A stretch of 21,347 bases of DNA from an uncultured Slackia sp. (GCA_900553775.1 USEZ01000021.1:1-21347); one strand, 5' to 3'; numbered from the stretch's first letter, positions 1-8,445 are shown. Notes: a model not told the origin generated them from the letters alone. Numbers and translations: made by a program.

Positions 1-1
1 C

Positions 2-2431
2 GTGGCGCTCGGCGGCGCCGTCGTGATCGGCTTCTCGCTTTCGGGCGCGCTGCAGACCGTCCGCGACGCGCTTTCCGCCGCCAAAGGCCGCCTCGTCGAC
101 TTCGTCCGCGAGAAGCGCGCGCGCAAGCACGACGACGAGCAGACCGCGCTCGACGCCCCCGCGTATCCGCCTGCAGGCGAGCCCGAGCCTCCTGCGCGCA
201 TCGTGCGCAAGCCCGATCCCATCCCGCGCGTTCCGCGCGACCTGTCGCGCCCGCGCCGCGCGTCGCAATCCCTCTCCACCCAGGTTCTCGGCGCGCCGCG
301 CGTCGCCCAGGGCGGTCCCTCCACGCTGTCGGTGGATATGTATTGGCCGTCCGACTATGCGTATGACGAAGCGCGCGCTCTCGCCGATGAGACGCGCGCC
401 TACGAGGCGAAGCGCACGCGCGTCCTCGGCGTCGAAGACCCGCTCGACGAGCGAGGCATGATGAGCTTTTCTTCCGACGGGCGCGCCGCGCGTGAAGCCG
501 ACGACGAGGTCGAGGCGCCGCCCGCGCCGAACGATGCCCTGAGGCCGCCCGATTGCAGCGCGCCGCCGACGCGCACCGTTTCGTTCGCGCCGGTTCCCGC
601 ACCTGCGCCTGTGCAGCCCGAGCAGGAACGCACGCGTTCTTTGGCCCCGCGTCCGGCGGCCGAGAAAAAGCGCATCCTTCCCTGGGAGGACGAAAGCGAG
701 GGGGCGGGCTCGGCGCTTGCCGCCTTGCAGGAGCATGCGCCCGCGCCTGTGCCGGAGCCCGACATGCCCGCCAAAACGCGCAGGCTGGAGCGCAACGCGC
801 CCGTCGAAGCGCGCGAAACGCCCACGCTCGCATCGGCTCCCGAGCAGATGCCGCCGCTGCCGAGCGAGAAGCCCGCGCCCAAGCCCGTGGTGAAGGCGTC
901 CGCGAACGTGCGGGGAGAAAGCGCGCAGGGGCAGGTGCGCGAAGGTTTCGTCCTGCCCGCATTCAGCCTGATACGCCATAGCGAGCATGCCGCCGAGGCC
1001 GACGAGCGCGAGCTGTCGGCGACGGCGGGGGAGCTGCAGGGCACGCTCGAAGACTTCAACATCATGGCGAAAGTGGTGGGCTGGGTCGCAGGCCCCACGG
1101 TGACGCTGTTCAAGGTCGACCTTCCCAGCGGCGTGCGCGTCAGCCGCATCATGGCGCTGCAAGACGATATCGCGCTCGCGCTCGCAGCGCCCGGCGTGCG
1201 CATCTTCGCGCCCATTCCCGGCACGAACCATGTCGGCATCGAGGTGCCCAACAAAGTGCGCCAGAACGTGCTTTTGGGCGACGTCATCAAAGACGCGAAG
1301 GGCTCGCCGCTTGAAATGGCCATCGGCAAAGACGTCGAGGGCCATTCGATCGTGACCGATTTGGCGAAGATGCCTCACTTGCTGATCGGCGGCACGACCG
1401 GATCGGGCAAGTCGGTGGCCATCAACGCCATGATCATGTCCATCCTCATGCGCGCCACGCCCGACGAGGTGCGCTTCATCATGATCGACCCCAAGCGCGT
1501 GGAGTTCACGCCCTACAACGGCATCCCGCATCTCTATGTTCCGGTGGTCACCGAGAACAAGGAGGCGGCGAGCGCTCTGGCCTGGGGCGTCGCCGAGATG
1601 GAGCGCAGGCTCAAGGTCATGTCGAAGGCGGGCGTGCGCAATATCGGCCAGTACAACGCCAAAGTCGACCAGGGGGTCTTCGACGATGCGGACGATCCGC
1701 AGGCCGAGCCCGCCAAGAAGATGCCCTATATCGTGATCATCATCGACGAGCTTGCCGACCTCATGATGAACGTCGGCAAGGAGGTGGAGCTTTCCATTAG
1801 CCGTATCGCGCAGCTTGCGCGCGCGGCGGGCATCCATATGATCGTCGCCACGCAGCGCCCTTCGACGAACGTGGTCACAGGTCTGATCAAGGCGAACATC
1901 ACCAACCGCATCGCGTTCAACGTGGCGTCGGGCATCGACTCGCGCGTCATTTTGGACACGCCCGGCGCCGAGAATCTGATCGGCCTGGGCGATATGCTGT
2001 TCAGCAAGCCCGAATACGCCAAACCCCAGCGTCTGCAGGGCTGCTTCGTTTCCGAGGAAGAGATCGAGGCCGTGGTGGAGCACCTCAAAGAACAGGGAGA
2101 GCCCGAGTATCATCAGGAGATCTTGCAGACCAACGTCATCGGCCTGGGCGCGTCGATGCCCGACGGATCGGGCGGCTCTTCGTCGTCGGACGATCCGCTT
2201 TTGTGGGAAGCGGCCGACATCGTGGTCGCAAGCGGGCTGGGGTCCACCTCGAACATCCAGCGCCGTTTGAGCGTGGGCTATTCGCGCGCCGGCCGTATAA
2301 TGGACATGCTCGAAGAGAAGGGCATCGTCGGCCCGCCGAACGGCAGCAAACCGCGCGAAGTGCTGGTCGACGCAATGGAACTTGAAACGCTCAAGGCATT
2401 CGAATCCCAGGATGCCGCCGAAGGATTCTAA
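2..2431 (+). CDS. ftsK: DNA translocase FtsK/SpoIIIE, 5'-truncated by window edge
   Basis: C-terminal 809 residues of an FtsK/SpoIIIE-type DNA pump, which moves chromosomal DNA through the closing division septum. The frame is open at the left edge. The first ~18 residues are hydrophobic and look like the end of the last transmembrane helix, so the N-terminal membrane domain lies outside and the GTG at position 2 is not a credible start. Residues ~50-330 form a long Pro/Ala- and charge-rich linker. The motor follows: Walker A GGTTGSGKS at residues 463-471 and Walker B IIIDELADLM with Asp582-Glu583. A C-terminal winged-helix gamma domain, which in the family reads DNA orientation sequences, spans ~730-795. 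The stop codon overlaps the first base of the AGGAGG ribosome binding site of the next gene, so the two are probably co-transcribed. Confidence 0.96.
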   Translation: MALGGAVVIGFSLSGALQTVRDALSAAKGRLVDFVREKRARKHDDEQTALDAPAYPPAGEPEPPARIVRKPDPIPRVPRDLSRPRRASQSLSTQVLGAPRVAQGGPSTLSVDMYWPSDYAYDEARALADETRAYEAKRTRVLGVEDPLDERGMMSFSSDGRAAREADDEVEAPPAPNDALRPPDCSAPPTRTVSFAPVPAPAPVQPEQERTRSLAPRPAAEKKRILPWEDESEGAGSALAALQEHAPAPVPEPDMPAKTRRLERNAPVEARETPTLASAPEQMPPLPSEKPAPKPVVKASANVRGESAQGQVREGFVLPAFSLIRHSEHAAEADERELSATAGELQGTLEDFNIMAKVVGWVAGPTVTLFKVDLPSGVRVSRIMALQDDIALALAAPGVRIFAPIPGTNHVGIEVPNKVRQNVLLGDVIKDAKGSPLEMAIGKDVEGHSIVTDLAKMPHLLIGGTTGSGKSVAINAMIMSILMRATPDEVRFIMIDPKRVEFTPYNGIPHLYVPVVTENKEAASALAWGVAEMERRLKVMSKAGVRNIGQYNAKVDQGVFDDADDPQAEPAKKMPYIVIIIDELADLMMNVGKEVELSISRIAQLARAAGIHMIVATQRPSTNVVTGLIKANITNRIAFNVASGIDSRVILDTPGAENLIGLGDMLFSKPEYAKPQRLQGCFVSEEEIEAVVEHLKEQGEPEYHQEILQTNVIGLGASMPDGSGGSSSSDDPLLWEAADIVVASGLGSTSNIQRRLSVGYSRAGRIMDMLEEKGIVGPPNGSKPREVLVDAMELETLKAFESQDAAEGF

Positions 2432-2442
2432 GGAGGAGAGGC

Positions 2443-3747
2443 GTGGACGAAATGAAGTTCGGCGATGTGCTGCGTCATGCCCGTGAGCAAAGCGGAGAAG
2501 ACCTCGTGTCGGTCGCGCGTCGCATTCGCATTCGCCCCGACATTCTTGAACGGATCGAAGAATCCGACATCGACTCCATGCCGCCCCGCGGCTATTCGCG
2601 CAACATGATCAACGCCTATGCGCGCTATCTCGGCCTTAACACCACCGAGGTGGTGAAGATGTATCAGAACGCCCAGTATCGCAGCCAGGTCGAGCATGCG
2701 CGCGAGAACATCAAACCCGCAGGATTCGATATGCCCTCGTCGCGCCGCGCAGCCGTGCTCGACCGCGCGCACGATGACGAGCGCGGCGGCACGGCCCGCC
2801 GAAGCGCGGCGCCTTCGGGCGCTTCGGCATCGTCGCGGAAATCCTCGAACGGATTCGACGACGTCTTGTTCGACGACATCGACGCGGCCATCGCGCCGCC
2901 GAAAGACTCGGGCAATCGCATCGGCGCCGTGCATGTGGGGTCGTACAACGCATACGGCCAGGGGCTTTCGCAGCGCAACGCGCGTCGTTCGAGCGATGCG
3001 ACGCGTCGCATCGAGCCGGTGGACGATGTGCGCCGCCACGACGGGCGCAGCACGCATCGCGCCCGCCGGTCGAGCATGCCGGAGGAGCACTACACCAATC
3101 TGTATGCCGCGCCGAAAAACATCGGCGTGCAAACGTCGGGCTGGCGCGACAAGCTCCCCTTCGTCGTGGCGGGCATCGTGGTGCTGCTGCTCGTCGTTGT
3201 TTTCGCGGTCTGGGCGAACGGCGTCGGCCGCGCCCAGGACCAGGAGCCTGCGGCGGCACCGCTCAATATCACGGGGCTTCCGGGGTCGTCTTCAAGCGAC
3301 GACGCCGCTTCCGATGCTTCCGAGGGTTCTGCGACGTCCGACGCGGCCGCCGATGCGGCCGACGCTCAGAAAGAGGCCGATGCCGCCAAGGCCGCAGCCG
3401 CCGCTCCCACCAAGACGGTCATGGCCTACGACATCCCCGAAGGCGTCACGACGTATTTCGAGGTGTATCTCGACGGCAAATACGTCGACGGAGGCGATGT
3501 GACGGGGCCGAAGACGGGCTCGTTCGACGTCACGGGCGCGTTCGAGTTCCGCGTCACGCCGCCCGATGGCGTTACCCTGACCCAGGACGGCGTCCAGGTG
3601 CCGCTCGAGGCGGGCTCTTCGGGAATCGCCTCGGTCGAGGTCGATTTCGCCGACGTCTTGGCGAAATGGAGCGAGGAGCATGCGGCCGCAGCCGACGGCG
3701 CGACGGACGCCTCGGGCGATTCGTCCGCTGCGGGAGATGCCGCATAG
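2443..3747 (+). CDS. rodZ: RodZ/YmfM-like membrane protein with N-terminal helix-turn-helix
   Basis: Residues ~1-75 are a RodZ-type HTH_25 domain (FGDVLRHAREQSGEDL... then PRGYSRNMINAYARYLGL). In the family this domain contacts MreB or works at the division/elongation machinery rather than binding DNA. A charged, low-complexity cytoplasmic linker leads to one membrane helix at about residues 238-260 (VVAGIVVLLLVVVFAVWA). An Ala/Ser/Asp-rich extracytoplasmic linker and a DUF4115-like beta domain follow, the latter starting near MAYDIPEGV. The GTG start is chosen because AGGAGG at 2431-2436 sits 6 nt upstream; the in-frame ATG at 2452 is too far from it. The position directly after ftsK matches ymfM after spoIIIE in Bacillus. 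A shape or division role is family-based inference. Length is 434 residues. Confidence 0.85.
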   Translation: MDEMKFGDVLRHAREQSGEDLVSVARRIRIRPDILERIEESDIDSMPPRGYSRNMINAYARYLGLNTTEVVKMYQNAQYRSQVEHARENIKPAGFDMPSSRRAAVLDRAHDDERGGTARRSAAPSGASASSRKSSNGFDDVLFDDIDAAIAPPKDSGNRIGAVHVGSYNAYGQGLSQRNARRSSDATRRIEPVDDVRRHDGRSTHRARRSSMPEEHYTNLYAAPKNIGVQTSGWRDKLPFVVAGIVVLLLVVVFAVWANGVGRAQDQEPAAAPLNITGLPGSSSSDDAASDASEGSATSDAAADAADAQKEADAAKAAAAAPTKTVMAYDIPEGVTTYFEVYLDGKYVDGGDVTGPKTGSFDVTGAFEFRVTPPDGVTLTQDGVQVPLEAGSSGIASVEVDFADVLAKWSEEHAAAADGATDASGDSSAAGDAA

Positions 3748-3793
3748 CATAGGACGCTTTTCCACGGGTGCGCAACGCCGCGCCCGTTTCATC

Positions 3794-3832
3794 GCCCTCT
3801 CGGCCCGGCGTGCGCGGCCGCGCCGAGAGGGC
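3794..3832 (+). terminator. GC-rich hairpin after rodZ, probable terminator without U-tract
   Basis: A perfect 11-bp inverted repeat, GCCCTCTCGGC (3794-3804) with GCCGAGAGGGC (3822-3832), encloses a 17-nt loop that can itself fold. No T run follows, so it is not a classical intrinsic terminator. It lies in the 140-nt gap between rodZ and yajQ and may end or attenuate transcription, or protect the rodZ mRNA 3' end. Confidence 0.5.
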
Positions 3833-3887
3833 CGGTCGCTTCTCGGGCGACGCCCGATTGCCTTCATATTGCGAGAAAGGTTTGCAC

Positions 3888-4385
3888 ATGGCAAAAGAAT
3901 CCAGCTTCGACGTCGTTTCCACCGTCGATATCCAGGAGGTCGACAACGCGTTCGGCCAGGCGAAGCGCGAGCTTTCGCAGCGCTACGACCTGAAAGACTC
4001 GGGCGCCGAGATATCGCTTGACAAGGCGGGCCGCAAGATCGAGGTGTCGGCTCCGAGCGATTTCGTGGCCAAGCAGGTCATCGACGTGCTCGCGAGCAAG
4101 CTCGTGCGCCGCGGAATCGACCTTCATGCGCTGAAATGGGGCGATCCCGTGCCGGCGGCCGGTCAGAGCGTGCGCCAGACGGGGCAGATCGTCGAAGGCA
4201 TCGACAAAGAGACCGCTTCGAAGATCAACAAAGACATCAAGGCGCAAAAGCTCAAGGTGAAGGTGACCATCGAAGGCGACAAGCTGCGCGTGTCCTCTCC
4301 GTCGCGCGATGCGCTCCAGGAGGTCATCGCGTTTCTGAAGGGCGGCGACTACGGTCAGCCTCTTCAGTATGTCAACTACCGATAG
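3888..4385 (+). CDS. yajQ: YajQ family nucleotide-binding protein
   Basis: A complete 165-residue YajQ/DUF520 protein, the usual family length. The N-terminus SSFDVVSTVDIQEVDNAF and the end PLQYVNYR match the family pattern, as does the central segment VRQTGQIVEGIDKETASKI with the IKAQKLKVKVTIEGDKLRV strand pair. The fold is a tandem ferredoxin-like repeat. Xanthomonas and Pseudomonas members bind cyclic-di-GMP and act with transcription factors; whether this one does is unknown. ATG 3888 follows a purine-rich GAGAAAGG element at 3873-3880. It is followed closely by rimO, so the two are likely co-transcribed. Confidence 0.93.
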   Translation: MAKESSFDVVSTVDIQEVDNAFGQAKRELSQRYDLKDSGAEISLDKAGRKIEVSAPSDFVAKQVIDVLASKLVRRGIDLHALKWGDPVPAAGQSVRQTGQIVEGIDKETASKINKDIKAQKLKVKVTIEGDKLRVSSPSRDALQEVIAFLKGGDYGQPLQYVNYR

Positions 4386-4401
4386 CAAGGACGGTGCTTT
4401 C

Positions 4402-5748
4402 GTGACCAACATCGACGTCACCGCGATGCACTGCGACACATCCGCGGCATCGCCTTCGGTCTGCTTCGTCACGCTCGGATGCGCGAAAAACGAAGTCGAT
4501 TCGGCCGAGATGTCCAAACGAGCGCTCGCGGCGGGCTTTTCTTTGACCGAAGACGCATCGGCCGCCGATGCCGTGGTGGTGAACACCTGCTCGTTCATCC
4601 AGGCCGCCACCGAGGAAAGCCTCGAAACCATCTTCGACATCTGCGGCCTCGAGAATTTCGAGAACGGCTCGGCGAAGCTTATCGTGGCGGGCTGCATGCC
4701 CGCCCGCTACGGCGCCGACCTCGAAGACGAGCTGCAAGAGGCCAAGGCGTTCGTTCCGTGCAGCCGCGAAGACGACATCGTGGAGGTGCTCTGCGCGGTC
4801 CTGGGCGTGCGTCCCGTCGCGCCGTCCGACGATTTCGCGTCGCCGTATGCGCAAAGCCCCGCGTCGTATGTGAAGATCAGCGACGGGTGCGACCGCTTCT
4901 GCAGCTTCTGCGCCATTCCCTACATCCGCGGCCGCTATCGCAGCTTCCCGCTCGACGACGTGCGCGCCGCCGTGGCCGAGCGCGTCGCCGCAGGCGTGCG
5001 CGAAATCACCCTGATCGCCCAGGATACGGGTCGATGGGGGCAGGATTTCGAAACGCCCGACACGACCGCGCATCTGCTCGACGTGCTTGCGACGGAGTTT
5101 CCCTCGACGTGGTTCAGGCTGATGTATATCGAGCCGCAAGGCGTCACCGACGAGCTGCTCGACGCGATCGGATCGCATGACAACGTCTGCCCGTATCTCG
5201 ACGTGCCGCTGCAGCATGCAAGCAAGCGCGTTTTGCGGGCGATGAACCGCGCGGGGGATGCGGCGTCGCATCGCGCCCTGGTCGAGCGCATCCGCTCGCG
5301 CGTGCCGGGCATCACGCTGCGTACCACGTTGATCGCGGGCTTTCCCGGCGAGACCGACGAGGATTTCGAAGAGCTGTGCGCATTCCTCGAAGACGTCGAG
5401 TTCGATTACGTCGGCGTGTTTCCCTATTCGGCCGAAGAGGGCACGAAGGCGGCGATGCTCGAGGGCCAGCTCGAAGAGGCGGTCAAGATCGAGCGCGCCC
5501 AGAAGATCCGCGACATAAGCGACGCGATCGGCGAGAACCGCGTGTCCGCCCGCATCGGCGCCGATGTCGACGTGCTGGTGCTCGGGCGCGAAGAGGACGG
5601 CCAGCTGTACGGCCGCGCGATGTGCCAGGCGCCCGAGGTGGACGGCGTGGTGTATCTCGAACGCGGCGCGGTGGGAGAAGTCGTGCGCGTGCGCATCGTC
5701 GATACGCTCGTATACGAGATGGAAGGCGAGCCGACCGATGCGGAGTAA
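4402..5748 (+). CDS. rimO: Ribosomal protein S12 methylthiotransferase RimO
   Basis: A radical-SAM methylthiotransferase that adds a methylthio group to the conserved aspartate of ribosomal protein S12. The N-terminal UPF0004 domain carries the auxiliary-cluster cysteines C27 (LGCAKNEVDS), C63 (NTCSF) and C98 (AGCMPAR). The radical-SAM triad is C163-x3-C167-x2-C170 in DGCDRFCSFCAIPYIRGRYR, a RimO-type rather than MiaB-type signature. LDVPLQHAS and TTLIAGFPGETDEDF follow, then a C-terminal TRAM-like domain. GTG 4402 is preferred because AAGGA (4387-4391) lies 10 nt upstream and the product (448 aa) then starts near the conserved domain. An in-frame ATG at 4369 would overlap yajQ by 17 nt but has no visible Shine-Dalgarno. 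The 3' end overlaps the next gene by 11 nt. Confidence 0.94.
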   Translation: MTNIDVTAMHCDTSAASPSVCFVTLGCAKNEVDSAEMSKRALAAGFSLTEDASAADAVVVNTCSFIQAATEESLETIFDICGLENFENGSAKLIVAGCMPARYGADLEDELQEAKAFVPCSREDDIVEVLCAVLGVRPVAPSDDFASPYAQSPASYVKISDGCDRFCSFCAIPYIRGRYRSFPLDDVRAAVAERVAAGVREITLIAQDTGRWGQDFETPDTTAHLLDVLATEFPSTWFRLMYIEPQGVTDELLDAIGSHDNVCPYLDVPLQHASKRVLRAMNRAGDAASHRALVERIRSRVPGITLRTTLIAGFPGETDEDFEELCAFLEDVEFDYVGVFPYSAEEGTKAAMLEGQLEEAVKIERAQKIRDISDAIGENRVSARIGADVDVLVLGREEDGQLYGRAMCQAPEVDGVVYLERGAVGEVVRVRIVDTLVYEMEGEPTDAE

Positions 5749-6880
5749 CGTTTCGAAATCGGCCGAAACGGTGATGACGCCGGCCAACATCATCACCATG
5801 GTGCGCATCTGCCTCGTGCCCGTGTTCGTGGCGGCCATCATCAGCCCTTGGCCCGAATGGATCGGCTTCGCCGAGCTCGACGTATGGAAGTCGTGGATCG
5901 CCGCGGCCATCTTCGTCGTGATATCGTGCACCGACTGGCTCGACGGGTATTTGGCGCGCAAGCGCAACGAAGTGACCGATTTCGGCAAATTCATGGATCC
6001 TCTGGCCGACAAGATCTTGGTCACGGCGGCTTTGCTCGTCTTGATCGAGCTCGGCGCCATCCCGAGCTGGGTCGTGCTCGTCATCGTGGCCCGCGAGTTC
6101 ATCGTGTCGGGCGTGCGCATGGTCGCGGCAAGCAAAGGCGAAGTCATCGCGGCATCGTGGTACGGCAAGTTCAAGACGGTCTTCCAGATGGTCGCCATCG
6201 TCTTGTTCGTGGTGAAGGAAAGCCCCGCCTGGGCCGACGCCTCGCCGGAGTTCTATACGGGGCTGTACGTCCTGAGCTGGCTTGTCATGGGCGTCGCATT
6301 GATTTTGACCGTGGTGTCCATGGTCGACTACATCTCCAAGGCGCGCCATTTGATCGGCTTCAGGCCGAAAAAGCCGCGCGGCGGCTCGGCGGCCGTCGAG
6401 AAGCCGTCGCTCGCCGAAAGCGCGATCGCGGCGGCCAAGGAGCGCGGGCTGCGCATCGGCACGGCGGAAAGCTGCACGGGAGGGCTCGTGTCCGCCGCGC
6501 TGACCGACGTGCCGGGGGCTTCGGCTACGGTCTGGGGCGGCGTGGTGAGCTACGCCAACGAGGTCAAGCACGCCGCGCTCGGCGTGTCCGACGAGGTGCT
6601 TGCCGCGTACGGGGCCGTCAGCGAACAGACCGCCTGCGCGATGGCGCAGGGCGCCCGCACGGCTCTCGGGGTCGATGCGACGGTTTCGGTCACGGGCATC
6701 GCGGGACCGGGCGGCGCCGTCGAGGGAAAGCCCGTCGGCACCGTATGGATCGGCTCGTCGTCGGCGGCGGGCACGCATGCGCGTCTCTACCGCTTCGAGG
6801 GCGATCGCGACGCCGTGCGCCGTCAAAGCGTCGATGCCGCGCTTCGCATGCTGCTCGAAGAGCTTGAAAGCATGTCGTAG
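5738..6880 (+). CDS. pgsA: PgsA-CinA fusion: phosphatidylglycerophosphate synthase plus CinA/PncC amidohydrolase
   Basis: One uninterrupted 380-residue frame joins two enzymes normally made separately. Residues 1 to ~206 are a membrane CDP-alcohol phosphatidyltransferase of the PgsA type with several hydrophobic helices. Its full signature is D66-x2-D69-G70-x2-A73-R74-x8-G83-x3-D87-x3-D91, which binds metal and CDP-diacylglycerol to make phosphatidylglycerophosphate. After a short basic linker (KKPRGGSAAVEKPS), residues ~223-380 form a CinA C-terminal domain, the nicotinamide-mononucleotide deamidase fold. It has TAESCTGG at 242-249 and SYANEVKHAALGV, which keep the Ser and the Tyr/Lys expected at the active site; GIAGPGG follows. 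The N-terminal MoCF domain of full-length CinA is absent. ATG 5738 overlaps the end of rimO and follows GGAAGG at 5721-5726; ATG 5774 is an alternative. Both halves should face the cytoplasm. Confidence 0.92.
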   Translation: MRSNVSKSAETVMTPANIITMVRICLVPVFVAAIISPWPEWIGFAELDVWKSWIAAAIFVVISCTDWLDGYLARKRNEVTDFGKFMDPLADKILVTAALLVLIELGAIPSWVVLVIVAREFIVSGVRMVAASKGEVIAASWYGKFKTVFQMVAIVLFVVKESPAWADASPEFYTGLYVLSWLVMGVALILTVVSMVDYISKARHLIGFRPKKPRGGSAAVEKPSLAESAIAAAKERGLRIGTAESCTGGLVSAALTDVPGASATVWGGVVSYANEVKHAALGVSDEVLAAYGAVSEQTACAMAQGARTALGVDATVSVTGIAGPGGAVEGKPVGTVWIGSSSAAGTHARLYRFEGDRDAVRRQSVDAALRMLLEELESMS

Positions 6881-6956
6881 GGCGCGCCGACCAAGGCGTT
6901 TTCGCCGGGGCCGTCGTCGCGGCGTCGTCCATGCTGCTTCGCACGTCGCTTTTTCG

Positions 6957-6990
6957 AAGGTCGGCGCCGGGTTTTCCCGTCGCCGGCCTT
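6957..6990 (+). terminator. Hairpin terminator after pgsA-cinA
   Basis: A long near-perfect stem: AAGG-T-CGGCG-C-CGGG, a TTTT loop, then CCCG-T-CGCCG-G-CCTT, with one G-T wobble and one C-T mismatch. It is followed by TTTATC. It ends 77 nt after the fusion gene and well before the recA promoter, so it plausibly closes the ftsK-to-pgsA transcript. The T-tract is short. Confidence 0.62.
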
Positions 6991-7209
6991 TATCATGCGC
7001 GCCCTCGGCGCCGAATGCGGCTTTGCGCCGTTTCGGCAGGCGCGATCCGGCACGCGGCCGGAATCGCGAGAGGTTTCGTCGCTCCGGCGGCCGGCTGCGG
7101 CTGCGAACGCAGCGTGGTTTTCACGGCGGTTCTTCCTGAATGCGGCCGGGTCGGCGTGGTTTCATGGAGGTGCGGATGCGGCGACGCCGGCATTTTTGAA
7201 GCACGGCGA
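6991..7209 (+). other. Gene-free spacer between the fusion gene and the recA promoter
   Basis: About 220 nt between the hairpin and the recA promoter. The open frames here are short, Arg/Pro/Ala-rich in every reading and lack a convincing ribosome binding site before a start, as expected from chance in GC-rich DNA. No structured RNA or repeat was recognised. Confidence 0.5.
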
Positions 7210-7238
7210 TTGACATGAGAACATCCGTTCGCAATAAT
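7210..7238 (+). promoter_or_regulatory. recA promoter, sigma-70/HrdB-like
   Basis: TTGACA (7210-7215) is a perfect -35 box. A 17-nt spacer separates it from AATAAT (7233-7238), a 5/6 match to the -10 consensus. Transcription should start near 7245, leaving a leader of about 40 nt before the recA ATG. The SOS operator lies inside the spacer, so bound LexA would block RNA polymerase directly. Confidence 0.85.
7219..7230. promoter_or_regulatory. LexA (SOS) operator of recA
   Basis: GAACATCCGTTC is a perfect GAAC-N4-GTTC palindrome, the Gram-positive/actinobacterial SOS box core. It sits between the -35 and -10 boxes of recA. The same motif occurs in front of lexA in this window, which supports true LexA control. 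Confidence 0.87.
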
Positions 7239-7286
7239 GCTGCGGTACGCAATTCGTTATCGCACGGCCGATATCAAGGAGCACGG

Positions 7287-8306
7287 ATGAATCAGGACAA
7301 AGAAAAAACGCTGAAGCTCACCACCGATCAGATCGAGCATAAATTCGGCAAAGGCGCCATCATGAAGCTCGGCGAAGAGGGCGGCAACCTGGAGGTGGGG
7401 GTCATTCCCACAGGCTCGCTTCCCCTCGATGCGGCATTGGGCATCGGCGGCGTTCCGCGCGGCCGTATCGTCGAAATCTACGGTCCCGAGTCGAGCGGCA
7501 AGACCACGCTCGCCTTGCAGATTCTTGCGGAGGCGCAGGCGCTCGGCGGCGTCGTCGCGTTCATCGATGCGGAGCATGCCCTCGACCCCACGTATGCGGC
7601 CCGTCTCGGCGTCGATATCGACGAAGTGCTCATCTCCCAGCCCGATACCGGCGAGCAGGCGTTGGAGATCTGCGACATGCTCGTGCGCTCGAATGCCATC
7701 GACGCCATCGTGGTCGACTCGGTGGCCGCGCTGGTCCCGCGCGCCGAGATAGAGGGCGAAATCGGCGATAGCAGCGTAGGCCTGCAGGCCCGCTTGATGT
7801 CGCAGGCTCTGCGCAAGCTTGCAGGATCGCTTTCGAAATCGAACACCACCTGCATTTTCATCAACCAGCTGCGCGAGAAGATCGGCGTGATGTTCGGCAA
7901 CCCCGAAACCACGACGGGCGGCCGTGCGCTCAAATTCTTCTCGAGCGTGCGCATCGATATCCGTCGCATCGAAACGCTGAAGAACAAAAGCAACGAGTCC
8001 ATCGGCAATCGCGTGCGCGCGAAAGTGGTCAAGAATAAAGTAGCTCCGCCGTTTCGCCAGGCGGAGTTCGACCTTATGTACGGCACGGGCATCTCGCGGG
8101 AAGGCTGCATCGTCGACATGGGCGTCGAAGCGGGCGTCGTGAAGAAGAGCGGCGCGTGGTACACCTGCGGCGAGCAACGTCTCGGCCAGGGCCGGGAGGC
8201 TGCGAAGGAAATGCTGCGCACCAATCCCGACCTGCGCGATGAAATCGAGGCCAAAGTGCGCGAATTCTTCGGCATTCCGAGCGCTCGTCCGGCCGACGAA
8301 AGCTAG
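7287..8306 (+). CDS. recA: Recombinase RecA
   Basis: A complete 339-residue RecA, the strand-exchange ATPase that also triggers LexA self-cleavage. The Walker A is GPESSGKTT at residues 66-74, the same numbering as in E. coli. AFIDAEHALDP, the DNA-binding loop L1 region (PRAEIEGEIGDSSVGLQAR) and loop L2 (FGNPETTTGGRALKFF) are all present. The C-terminal region with VKKSGAWYTCGEQRLGQG is intact, and there is no intein. The start is set by AAGGAG at 7276-7281, 5 nt before ATG 7287. SOS control is visible upstream. recX follows downstream on the same strand. Confidence 0.98.
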   Translation: MNQDKEKTLKLTTDQIEHKFGKGAIMKLGEEGGNLEVGVIPTGSLPLDAALGIGGVPRGRIVEIYGPESSGKTTLALQILAEAQALGGVVAFIDAEHALDPTYAARLGVDIDEVLISQPDTGEQALEICDMLVRSNAIDAIVVDSVAALVPRAEIEGEIGDSSVGLQARLMSQALRKLAGSLSKSNTTCIFINQLREKIGVMFGNPETTTGGRALKFFSSVRIDIRRIETLKNKSNESIGNRVRAKVVKNKVAPPFRQAEFDLMYGTGISREGCIVDMGVEAGVVKKSGAWYTCGEQRLGQGREAAKEMLRTNPDLRDEIEAKVREFFGIPSARPADES

Positions 8307-8325
8307 CTTTTCGGCCTTGTCGTCC

Positions 8326-8391
8326 CGCATGCGCCTCGGCCGCCGCCAGCGCGGCGATGAGAGCGCATGCGAGCGCCGCCGTGCGGCGGCG
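8326..8391 (+). other. Tandem hairpins between recA and recX, possible attenuator
   Basis: The first structure has an outer 9-bp stem, CGCATGCGC (8326-8334) with GCGCATGCG (8363-8371), around an inner 6-bp stem CGCCGC/GCGGCG (8341-8346/8351-8356) with loop CAGC. The second is a 7-bp stem CGCCGCC/GGCGGCG (8374-8380/8385-8391) with loop GTGC. No T-tract follows. They may reduce recX expression relative to recA, as read-through control does in E. coli. Confidence 0.45.
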
Positions 8392-8445
8392 ATGGAGGAA
8401 AGCGGGCATCGCATGTGCGGATGCGCCCGTCGGGAAGGGGAAAGC

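Noticed and set aside
4372..6198. 608-codon open frame on the - strand opposite rimO and pgsA
   Set aside because: It lies antisense to two clearly identified genes. Its product is His/Arg/Ala-rich without any recognisable domain, which is typical of stop-poor antisense frames in GC-rich DNA.
7810..8040. Possible intein or insertion in recA
   Set aside because: The RecA frame is continuous, of standard length, with L1, L2 and ATP-binding motifs at normal spacing.
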